Part shown: positions 7,412-14,391 of the stretch, piece after piece
How positions within the stretch are numbered: position 1 is the first letter of the stretch
Layout of the letters: each line of letters begins with the position of its first letter
Source: an uncultured Granulosicoccaceae bacterium
GTDB lineage: Bacteria > Pseudomonadota > Gammaproteobacteria > Granulosicoccales > Granulosicoccaceae
NCBI GenBank assembly: GCA_937930305.1
Contig: CALGLE010000041.1
Span: forward strand, 1 to 37,455
Length of the DNA: 37,455 nt
Reading direction: 5' to 3'
Notes under the pieces: model-generated
The model's database searches: none
What the model was told of the DNA's origin: nothing
What the model saw: the letters and a program-made list of their open reading frames with translations, nothing else
Program-made: the position numbers and the translations under genes

Positions 7412-8407
7412 ATGGCTATGAAACATATTATTTTCGGGGGTGACGGTTTCTTAGGCACTGAACTCACCCGCATGTTGGTAGAGAACGGCGAATCGGTGCT
7501 TATCTGTGATGAAAAGCAATCGCTGGCGTTTGGTAACTACGACTCCGAACTGGTGAGCTACCTAAAGATGGACGTGCGCGATCCAGCCACATTCGATGCC
7601 ATTGAAATAGGCCCAGATGACGTGGTTTATCATTTCGCGGCCCGGCTACTGGTACCTATACTGCCCAGAAAAGAGCGCAAAGATTACTTTTGGCAAGCGC
7701 TGTATGTGGGAACTGAGAATGTGCTGCAATGGATGGAGAAAAACGCACTCAAACGGTTGGTGTACTACACCACTGACATGGTTTACGGGCACACTGAATT
7801 TAACCCACGCACCGAAGAGCACCCTTGTGACCCACTGGGCCCTTACGGCAATGCGAAATACCAAACTGAACTCTTGGTGGATCAGTATCGTGAAAAAGGA
7901 TTCTCCATCACCCTATTTCGTCCCCGATTAATAATTGGCCATGGCCGACTGGGCATTTTGGAAAAGTTGTTTAAGCTCATTGATATGAACCTTCCCGTGC
8001 CGACTATCGGTAGCGGGAAAAATTATTATCAATTTATCTCAGTCAGTGATTGTGCACGAGCGTGCCTTGCAGCGGTGGATGCGGGCTTACCCAACGAGAA
8101 CTATAACTTGGGTTCAGAAAACCCACCAACGGTGAATGAGCTGCTTAAAGATCTGATCAATGAGGCCGGTAGCAAGTCGATCTTAATTCCAACACCCGCT
8201 TTTGCGGTTAAGGGTGTGTTGGCATTATTGGATCGAATAGGTAAGCCACTGATGGACCCAGAGCAATACTTAATCGCAGATGAAACCTGCATTTTAGATT
8301 GCAGTAAAGCCGATCGTGAATTGAACTGGCGAGCAGAAGATTCGGACACCAGTATGCTAAAAGTGGCCTATCACGATTACAAGGAAGGTAAATCCCGCCC
8401 TTCTTAG
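7412..8407 (+). CDS. NAD-dependent epimerase/dehydratase (extended SDR)
   Basis: A 331-residue nucleotide-sugar-type extended short-chain dehydrogenase. The N-terminal Rossmann motif is GGDGFLG; a second Met two codons in (MAMKHII) is an alternative start. The YxxxK motif is in YGNAK after a TTDMVYG strand, and RPRLIIGHGR and YNLGSENPPTVNELL are typical C-terminal landmarks. Members interconvert or dehydrate NDP-sugars, though some act on other carbonyl substrates. It begins 11 bases after the SMR gene and is the last gene of the operon. In this setting it could prepare a sugar that joins the arabinose-containing glycan, or modify the lipid-linked sugar itself. The exact substrate cannot be read from the sequence. 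Confidence 0.82.
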   Translation: MAMKHIIFGGDGFLGTELTRMLVENGESVLICDEKQSLAFGNYDSELVSYLKMDVRDPATFDAIEIGPDDVVYHFAARLLVPILPRKERKDYFWQALYVGTENVLQWMEKNALKRLVYYTTDMVYGHTEFNPRTEEHPCDPLGPYGNAKYQTELLVDQYREKGFSITLFRPRLIIGHGRLGILEKLFKLIDMNLPVPTIGSGKNYYQFISVSDCARACLAAVDAGLPNENYNLGSENPPTVNELLKDLINEAGSKSILIPTPAFAVKGVLALLDRIGKPLMDPEQYLIADETCILDCSKADRELNWRAEDSDTSMLKVAYHDYKEGKSRPS

Positions 8408-8637
8408 CTTCGAAAAGCCCCTTTGTTATACTGAAAGCAAGACATCTCCTAGACAGTACAGTTGTAATCTAATACCCAATCAGTCGATAGGATTTCTAGT
8501 TTGCGTGTGCCCTGTTTGGACATTCGCAGCCATGCGTGTCTATTGTGATTACTTGAACCGCCTGTCTGAGAACTATGCTCAAGCTCAGGGTTTGTCATCG
8601 CAAAATTCACCGTCTTACATTTTGCTATACTCGATCC

Positions 8638-9090
8638 ATGACATCGCGTAGACAGCAAGCCCGCTTCCTACAACCGATCCAATCGATCTGGTGCGTCGCA
8701 TGCGTCTGTTTTCTCTTGATGTCCGTCTTCATTCCGGTACATTCCGGGCACACGATGCCAATTGACGGGTTAGACGGGGTCGCCCAGTCGAGCTCACATA
8801 CCATGCATGCGATGTCCTCAGGTGCCGTGCACGACAACGTGATTGCACATCACCAACAAGACGCCAACGACGCTGAATCACCGTGTGAACACCCCGATTG
8901 TCACGATAAGTCAGACTGCGCCGACAACTGCATGATGAACACATGCTGCCATTCTCCGAGTGTCTCGAACACTTCATTAATACGATTGCGCTTTGGCCAG
9001 CAAAACGGCGATACCCTCTATCGTAATTTCAATAGCGCATCGGCCATTACCAATCGGGTTCAGCCGCGCTTTCGGCCCCCGATTCAATAA
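8638..9090 (+). CDS. Exported Cys/His/Met-rich protein, CopL-like
   Basis: A 150-residue protein with an N-terminal hydrophobic stretch (SIWCVACVCFLLMSVFIPVHS), then a section packed with likely copper ligands: HSGHTM, SHTMHAM, HHQQD, CEHPDCHDKSDC and CMMNTCCH. No known fold is evident. Composition and position, immediately upstream of a multicopper oxidase, resemble CopL of Xanthomonas copper loci, a small Cys/His-rich protein needed for copper-responsive expression. Binding copper in the periplasm is a reasonable inference. An in-frame ATG exists at 8575, but starting at 8638 places the hydrophobic segment near the N-terminus. A TATACT at 8626-8631 lies just before this ATG, so the message could be leaderless. 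Confidence 0.65.
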   Translation: MTSRRQQARFLQPIQSIWCVACVCFLLMSVFIPVHSGHTMPIDGLDGVAQSSSHTMHAMSSGAVHDNVIAHHQQDANDAESPCEHPDCHDKSDCADNCMMNTCCHSPSVSNTSLIRLRFGQQNGDTLYRNFNSASAITNRVQPRFRPPIQ

Positions 9091-9215
9091 CCCTGTCGCC
9101 GCTGCCGTTCACAGCGGTCATTCGCATCAGGGTACCGATACGACACGGCACCACGGCCGCATGTTAAGTCTGTAATAACCACCCTGATTGCCTGTTTATT
9201 CTCAAGGGTTTTGGT

Positions 9216-10616
9216 ATGAAAAGACGACAGTTCCTTCAGTGCGGTGCGCTAAACGCACTCGCTTGGCTTACACCCACTGTGAGTGCAAAAAAAACCGCCA
9301 GTATGGCGTTTGAACTCACTGCCAAACCTGGAAAGATACACATTGTTGGCCCCGACTTTCCCGCCACGGACGTCTGGGGCTTCAATGCGCAGGTGCCGGG
9401 TGTACCCATTCGAATCAAGCTCGGTCAATCCCTCGATGCCACCATTCACAATGCGTTGGAGGTGCCAACGGCTGTGCATTGGCACGGCATTCGGCTACCC
9501 AATGCCATGGACGGTGTGGCCGGACTCACACAAGCCGCGATTCAACCGGGTGACTCCTTCCGTTACCAGTTTGTCCCACCCGATGCTGGCACCTACTGGT
9601 ATCACTCGCACGTCAATGCCTACGAACAAGTGGGACGGGGTCTCTATGGTCCGTTAATCATCGAAGAAGCTGCACCACCTAAAGTCGATCGTGATTTGGT
9701 TTGGATGATTGATGACTGGCGCTTACGAGATGATGCATCGATCGCTAACGACTTTGGCGCAGGCCATGATCGTTCCCATGCCGGTCGCATCGGTAACGTG
9801 CCAACGGTGAACGGCCGCTTTCGTGACATCATCAAAGTGCGTACCGGTGAGCGCATTCGGCTGCGATTGATCAATGCCTCAAACGCCCGTAACTTTGCCT
9901 TGTCGTTCGGCGATCTCACGCCAACGGTAATTGCTATGGACGGACAAGCGGTTACTCCTTTCGCCACGAAAGAACCGATTGTGATTGGAGCTGCAGGACG
10001 CGTGGATCTGATACTCGATATGAGTGGTGACCCGGGTTCGAAAACGTCAGTCGTTGATAGCTTCTATCGTGAGCCATTTGATTTAACGAAATTTGTTTAC
10101 GAAGAAAACCCCTTAAGAGAATCCGCCCTACAAAGTTCTATTGATCTTCCGCCACCCAACATTCCAGAACCGGATCTGCAAAACGCTCTGGTGCAAGAGG
10201 TCACGATTGCAGGCGGTGCGATGGGAGGACTGCGCCGCGCTAAATTCAATGGTGAATGGGTTGGCCTACGTGAAATCGCACAGCAAGGTTATGTTTGGGC
10301 GCTAAACAATGTGGTTGGCAATCGGCTCGATATGCCGCCGTTAATGGATGTAAAAAAAGGGCGTTCCATTCGACTGACGATTCGTAACGAAACCGCCTTC
10401 CCTCATCCCATGCATTTGCACGGTCATCACATGAAACTGTTGTCAATCAACGGGCAAGGTTTGTCTGAAGCCCGTTGGCTGGACAGCCCGCTGATATTGC
10501 CAAAACAAACCATGGAATTTGCGTTTGTAGCAGACAACCCGGGTAAGTGGCTGTTTCATTGTCACGCGCTAGAACACCACGCCGCTGGGCTGGGTGCATT
10601 GGTCAACATTACTTAA
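9216..10616 (+). CDS. Tat-exported multicopper oxidase
   Basis: A 466-residue three-domain multicopper oxidase. The N-terminus MKRRQFLQCG is a twin-arginine signal, so the protein is exported folded, probably with its metal. The copper ligand blocks are complete: HWHG at 88-91, HSH at 130-132, HPMHLHGHH at 397-405 and HCHALEHH from 448. The type-1 copper ligands are His397, Cys449 and His454; the axial position (Cys+10) is Leu459, not the Met found in CopA/CueO. That is typical of laccase-like, higher-potential type-1 sites. The reaction should couple oxidation of Cu(I) or another one-electron donor to O2 reduction to water. Three c-type cytochromes follow, possibly electron donors. Whether it is a copper-tolerance oxidase or a cytochrome-linked oxidase is open. 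Confidence 0.92.
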   Translation: MKRRQFLQCGALNALAWLTPTVSAKKTASMAFELTAKPGKIHIVGPDFPATDVWGFNAQVPGVPIRIKLGQSLDATIHNALEVPTAVHWHGIRLPNAMDGVAGLTQAAIQPGDSFRYQFVPPDAGTYWYHSHVNAYEQVGRGLYGPLIIEEAAPPKVDRDLVWMIDDWRLRDDASIANDFGAGHDRSHAGRIGNVPTVNGRFRDIIKVRTGERIRLRLINASNARNFALSFGDLTPTVIAMDGQAVTPFATKEPIVIGAAGRVDLILDMSGDPGSKTSVVDSFYREPFDLTKFVYEENPLRESALQSSIDLPPPNIPEPDLQNALVQEVTIAGGAMGGLRRAKFNGEWVGLREIAQQGYVWALNNVVGNRLDMPPLMDVKKGRSIRLTIRNETAFPHPMHLHGHHMKLLSINGQGLSEARWLDSPLILPKQTMEFAFVADNPGKWLFHCHALEHHAAGLGALVNIT

Positions 10617-10639
10617 CCTCGAACAGGATACGATCCGCC

Positions 10640-11104
10640 ATGAAATCCATTACCGCCGCTCTACTCGTGTTCAGTGTTTTTGTGTTCAGCGTCAGCCACA
10701 GTCACTCAGACGCCACGGGCATTGTCAAAAACCGAATGGATGCCATGACCGACATGGGGGATAAATCCAAACGGGTGGCCGATATGTTTAAAGGGAAAAG
10801 TGAATTTGATAAACAGGCATTAACCGATGCCGCTGATGCCTTTGTACGCCATGGCGCGGAAATGATAAGCCTATTTCCCGACACGAAAGAAAGTCGAACC
10901 GGTAGCGATACGGAAAGCTTACCCCGAATTTGGGACGAATGGGATGATTTCACCAAACACACCGAAGAGTTTGTCACGCGCAGCGAATCTCTTCAAACAA
11001 CCGTTGCCAGAACCGACGATGTAGGTGAATTGAGAAAAGCGTTTTTTCAAACCACCAAAAGTTGCTCGGGTTGCCACAAGCGGTTTAGAAAACCCAAAGG
11101 ATAA
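10640..11104 (+). CDS. Cytochrome c' -like class II c-type cytochrome
   Basis: A 154-residue exported protein. Residues 1-23 form a signal peptide. The heme-binding CSGCH is at 142-146, close to the C-terminus in KSCSGCHKRFR, as in class II four-helix-bundle cytochromes (cytochrome c'/c-556). The rest is helical and charged (MTDMGDKSKRVADMFKGK resembles the family's first helix with its Met). It starts 23 bases after the oxidase stop. Cytochrome c' proteins bind NO or act as small electron carriers. Between a multicopper oxidase and two more cytochromes, electron transfer in the periplasm is the simplest guess; an NO-related role would fit the nearby Crp/Fnr regulator. Confidence 0.85.
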   Translation: MKSITAALLVFSVFVFSVSHSHSDATGIVKNRMDAMTDMGDKSKRVADMFKGKSEFDKQALTDAADAFVRHGAEMISLFPDTKESRTGSDTESLPRIWDEWDDFTKHTEEFVTRSESLQTTVARTDDVGELRKAFFQTTKSCSGCHKRFRKPKG

Positions 11105-11121
11105 CGGGGTGCACCGATAGC

Positions 11122-12015
11122 ATGAAGGTTTTTCGTTTTTTCCTCTGTCTCGCCTTATTGGTAGGAGTTGTGGGCTGGGCTTACGCGTACTTTTACGTTA
11201 AAGATCGTGAGTCCACCCGCACCAGCGAACTCATAGCGCAAATCGAAGGCATCAGCGGCGATGCGACACGAGGTGAATACGTGGCCGCAATGGGAGGCTG
11301 TATTGCTTGCCATACCCACGTCGAGAACGGCGGTGAATTACTGGCTGGAGGCGTTCCTATTGAAACTCCCTATGGCACCTTTTACTCACCCAACATTACC
11401 CGTCACGATGCCGCCGGCATTGGTCAGTGGACAAGCGAAGAATTTGTGCTCGCAATGTCTGTGGGCACATCCCCAAACAAACAACACTACTACCCCGCGT
11501 TTCCGTATCCGTCCTACAGCGTAATGTCAGTACAAGATCTCGTTGATTTAAAGGCTTGGATAGATACGGTGGAATCGGTTGCTGAACCGGCACCAGAGCA
11601 TGATCTTACTTGGCCTTTTTCAGTGCGCTCTGGCTTATTGGTTTGGAAAGCTCTGTTTTTCGATTACTCCCGTACAATGGATTTGAACGACAGAGGCAAT
11701 TACTTAGTCAATGGTCCTGGGCATTGTGCTGAATGCCATTCGCCGCGCAATCTGTTGGGTGGTCTTAGCGCTCGGTCCCTGTCGGGTAATACAAGAGGGC
11801 CTGATGGTGAGTCCGTTCCTGGCATCACATTACAGGACTTATCTGAGTGGAGCATTCAGGATCTTGAATTATTTCTTGAAGTCGGCATCACCCCATCGGG
11901 TGATTTTACCGGCGGACACATGAGCGATGTCATTGAGTACAGCACCAGCTTAATAAATGAAGCCGATCGCAACGCAATCGCACGCTATTTACTGTCGGAG
12001 ACAAATAATCCATGA
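11122..12015 (+). CDS. Diheme c-type cytochrome (alcohol/gluconate dehydrogenase subunit type)
   Basis: A 297-residue protein with an N-terminal membrane segment (residues 4-24) that may stay as an anchor. It has two class I heme domains, CIACH at 60-64 and CAECH at 202-206. The first domain carries the segment TPYGTFYSPNITRH and the second SPRNLLGG, both characteristic of the cytochrome subunits of membrane-bound alcohol, gluconate and aldehyde dehydrogenases. No dehydrogenase gene is nearby, so it probably passes electrons within this cluster instead. It begins 17 bases after the cytochrome c' gene and overlaps the next by ATGA. Confidence 0.88.
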   Translation: MKVFRFFLCLALLVGVVGWAYAYFYVKDRESTRTSELIAQIEGISGDATRGEYVAAMGGCIACHTHVENGGELLAGGVPIETPYGTFYSPNITRHDAAGIGQWTSEEFVLAMSVGTSPNKQHYYPAFPYPSYSVMSVQDLVDLKAWIDTVESVAEPAPEHDLTWPFSVRSGLLVWKALFFDYSRTMDLNDRGNYLVNGPGHCAECHSPRNLLGGLSARSLSGNTRGPDGESVPGITLQDLSEWSIQDLELFLEVGITPSGDFTGGHMSDVIEYSTSLINEADRNAIARYLLSETNNP

Positions 12016-12533
12016 TGAACAAAAGGAACGTTTTCGCAGCCGTGCTCATGCTATCTGTCGCTACCCTATTGTTTGCATCTGACGGCACCGATGGTGTGCG
12101 CATGAGCCTTCGCGCTGACGATTTGGTGGTGGTTCAGGCCGGTGAAAAAATCTATCAATCACAGTGCGCTAGCTGTCATGGGGTCAGTTTGGAAGGTCAG
12201 GCCGATTGGCGCACGCGGGATGCCCAAGGTTATTTACCGGCACCACCACACGATGCCACAGGACACACGTGGCACCACGCCGATGACTTGCTGTTTGAGA
12301 TAACTAAGTATGGCCCGGCAGCGGTTATTAATGATGCAAGTTATATAACCAGGATGCCCGCGTATCAGGGAATCTTAAGCGACGATGAGATTATCGCGGT
12401 TCTATCGTTTATAAAAAACACGTGGCCAGAAGAACAACGCGCCTGGCAAGACGATGTGAACGGAACCGACCCCACTGACAGTCAGGGCCGACACAAGAAA
12501 CGATCATCATTGATCGATAGGCTGCTGAAATAA
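12012..12533 (+). CDS. Monoheme class I cytochrome c
   Basis: A 173-residue exported cytochrome. A signal peptide spans about residues 1-22, and the heme site CASCHG is at 52-57 following GEKIYQSQ. The likely axial Met is in ITRMPAYQGILSDDE, the normal class I arrangement, with IIAVLSFIKNTWP as the C-terminal helix. Cytochromes with this GxxxYxxxCAxCHG...MPAF pattern often sit beside copper-resistance oxidases. The start overlaps the previous stop as ATGA; a second ATG lies one codon further. Electron exchange with the diheme protein or the oxidase is likely but not shown by sequence. Confidence 0.88.
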   Translation: MMNKRNVFAAVLMLSVATLLFASDGTDGVRMSLRADDLVVVQAGEKIYQSQCASCHGVSLEGQADWRTRDAQGYLPAPPHDATGHTWHHADDLLFEITKYGPAAVINDASYITRMPAYQGILSDDEIIAVLSFIKNTWPEEQRAWQDDVNGTDPTDSQGRHKKRSSLIDRLLK

Positions 12534-12582
12534 CACCACTTAACACGACAAATTTCCAAAGACTATTCCTAAGGGGCACACA

Positions 12583-13062
12583 ATGAAACGTATCTTTTGC
12601 AGCCTTCTACTTACCTTGCTAACGGCTTGTCAAGCAGAAACCAACACACCAAAAACAAACGATAGCGCAGTAAACACAGAGATCAGCAAAGCAGAAATCA
12701 CCGTTTATAAAAGCCCCACCTGCGGTTGCTGTAAAGAATGGGTTACGTATTTGGAAGAGGAAGGATTTAAAGTCACAGCGATTGATCATGACGACGTAGA
12801 TTCAATCAAAGTGAAATACGGGTTACCCGACCCAGGGTTAAAATCTTGCCATACCGCGATTGTGGATGACTATTTGGTGGAGGGTCATGTTCCAGCCAGC
12901 GACATCGAACGCTTGTTGAAGGAAAAACCCACCGATATCAAGGGCCTTAGCGCGCCTGGCATGCCGATGATGTCACCGGGCATGGGGAGCCGTACACCTA
13001 AGGACTACGCCGTTTTGTCGTTCACAGAATCCGGCGATATCGCGGTGTATTCCCAATATTAG
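12583..13062 (+). CDS. DUF411 metal-binding lipoprotein
   Basis: A 159-residue protein with a lipoprotein signal ending LLTAC (Cys16 lipidated). The DUF411 core starts ITVYKSPTCGCCKEW, with Cys47, Cys49 and Cys50 in the TCGCC motif, continues GLPDPGLKSCHTAIV and VEGHVPASDIERLL, and ends in a Met-rich tail (MPMMSPGMGS). DUF411 proteins have a thioredoxin-like fold and are found in copper and heavy-metal resistance loci, including CopG. It probably binds or reduces copper in the periplasm. It is 49 bases after the cytochrome gene and has its own upstream AAGGGG ribosome-binding sequence. Confidence 0.87.
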   Translation: MKRIFCSLLLTLLTACQAETNTPKTNDSAVNTEISKAEITVYKSPTCGCCKEWVTYLEEEGFKVTAIDHDDVDSIKVKYGLPDPGLKSCHTAIVDDYLVEGHVPASDIERLLKEKPTDIKGLSAPGMPMMSPGMGSRTPKDYAVLSFTESGDIAVYSQY

Positions 13063-13076
13063 TTGTTGTTACTGGC

Positions 13077-13649
13077 TTAGTGAGAGTGACCCTTAGCCAT
13101 TTGAATATGGTGGGCCTGATGATGCGAATCGAGTGACATAAACCCGTAGAAGCCCAACGCCTTGAGTTGGCTAATCGGGGCCTCCTCGTTGGCTTTAATT
13201 GTCAGCGTTGCACCCATATCCTGAAGTTCGTGCGCGATCTCCCAGCCACGCGACTGCTCAATGTAGGACGCATGAGCAGGCACCATCCGGTGGATGGACG
13301 CAATCGATGCAGCGTTGCCTTGAATATCAAATTGAACTTGGCCGCCTTCCGTGACGGTTGACGTCGCTTCGGTGTTAAGCATCATGTGATTCATATCCAA
13401 TAGATGCGCACGCAACCCATCGATGTCGACCTTCTCCCAATCGGTTTCAGCATCCTGTTCTAACATGGCCACGATTTCGATTAACGCGGAAAAAGCCGCT
13501 TGTCCCCCTTCCTGTGGCAGCGCATGATCACCACTCATTCCACCATGGTTCATATTCGGGTTATGACCGGTGTGCTTTTCAGTGGCCCAAAGGGTGAGCG
13601 ACAAAAGCGCCACCAACACACTACCCAACGTAATCAATCGATACGGCAT
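13077..13649 (-). CDS. Exported His/Met-rich protein of the copper island
   Basis: A 190-residue protein on the minus strand, convergent with the DUF411 gene. Residues 1-22 are a signal peptide. A ligand-rich segment follows (HTGHNPNMNHGGM), the middle is a helical domain with LLDMNHMMLN and the C-terminus is a second His cluster (DSHHQAHHIQMAKGHSH). There are no cysteines. I do not recognise a named family; composition and position suggest periplasmic copper binding or sensing. Its upstream region carries a TGAT-N4-ATCA box at the class II activator position relative to a candidate -10, so it may be a direct target of the divergent Crp/Fnr regulator. Confidence 0.75.
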   Translation of the reverse strand: MPYRLITLGSVLVALLSLTLWATEKHTGHNPNMNHGGMSGDHALPQEGGQAAFSALIEIVAMLEQDAETDWEKVDIDGLRAHLLDMNHMMLNTEATSTVTEGGQVQFDIQGNAASIASIHRMVPAHASYIEQSRGWEIAHELQDMGATLTIKANEEAPISQLKALGFYGFMSLDSHHQAHHIQMAKGHSH

Positions 13650-13672
13650 AACAGAAGATTCAGACGCAGCTT

Positions 13673-13685
13673 GCGTTCTAGTATG
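13673..13685 (-). promoter_or_regulatory. Candidate promoter of the His/Met-rich gene
   Basis: On the minus strand a CATACT (13685 to 13680) resembles a -10 hexamer (four of six consensus bases), which would place transcription start near 13673, about 24 bases before the ATG at 13649. No good -35 is visible, which is usual for activator-dependent promoters. The FNR-type box then centres at -41.5. Confidence 0.4.
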
Positions 13686-13707
13686 TGTTTTTTATCTAAA
13701 AGCGAAT

Positions 13708-13721
13708 ATGATCTGAATCAT
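13708..13721. promoter_or_regulatory. FNR/DNR-type operator (TGAT-N4-ATCA)
   Basis: ATGATCTGAATCAT contains a perfect TGAT/ATCA inverted repeat (13709-13720) with a four-base spacer, the core of FNR-family sites. It lies in the 70-bp gap between the His/Met-rich gene and the Crp/Fnr gene and covers the regulator's own start codon (13720-13722). That is a natural place for autorepression and for activation of the divergent gene. Confidence 0.65.
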
Positions 13722-14304
13722 GTCGAATGAAATTCTTCCACCTCCCTTTGATCGCATACCCCGTAGCGACCAAAAGCACCGGACTTTGGCAAACGGGGAA
13801 ACGCTGTTTATTCAAGACAGCGCAACCACTGGACTGTTTTATCTGGTTTCTGGAACGATTGATCTGAAACGCATGACGGAAAGTGGCCACAGCATGACGA
13901 TTCATCGGGCCCGTTCGGGAGAAACGTTCGCTGAAGCCTCGGTGTTCTCGGATCGCTATCACTGCACAGCATCCGCTGCTTGTGAGTCACAGCTTATTGA
14001 ATTCACACGATCAGCCATCGTGACATTGCTTGGCACAGATATCGACTTCACACGCTCAATGGCAGCCCGATTTGCTGTTCAGATTCAAGAATGTCGCCGC
14101 CGTGTGGAGCTGCTATCCATTCGTAATGCGGATGAACGAATTCTGTCTGCTCTTCGGGATGGACTGCTGCTTGATAACATTACCTCCTTTGCCGAAATCG
14201 TTGGTCTTGCGCCAGAGACTGTGTATCGAACTTTGAAAAAACTGAGTGATTCCGGCGCGATTACAAAAACTACCAGAGGTGTTTATAAAACACATGAAGA
14301 ATAG
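13720..14304 (+). CDS. Crp/Fnr family transcription regulator
   Basis: A 194-residue regulator. Residues 20-105 form the cyclic-nucleotide-binding-like beta barrel (LANGETLFIQDSATTGLFYLV, then GETFAEASVF), followed by a long dimerisation helix. A winged helix-turn-helix lies near 154-180, with recognition helix PETVYRTLKKL. The contact residues Glu166 and Arg170 match the E-x3-R pattern of FNR, which reads TGAT half-sites. The N-terminal Cys cluster of true FNR is absent (only Cys82, 88 and 125), so it is not an iron-sulfur O2 sensor of that type; DNR/NNR-like heme or redox sensing is possible. The start is the first possible in frame, since a TGA lies two codons upstream. It probably controls the copper/cytochrome island and itself. 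Confidence 0.88.
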   Translation: MSNEILPPPFDRIPRSDQKHRTLANGETLFIQDSATTGLFYLVSGTIDLKRMTESGHSMTIHRARSGETFAEASVFSDRYHCTASAACESQLIEFTRSAIVTLLGTDIDFTRSMAARFAVQIQECRRRVELLSIRNADERILSALRDGLLLDNITSFAEIVGLAPETVYRTLKKLSDSGAITKTTRGVYKTHEE

Positions 14305-14391
14305 AATTTTTTGAAAGCGACTTCAATGACGATCGAGCTGTACCGGTTTCAGTTTTTTCATTCATCTTTTATATGTCTTAGTTACATATAG

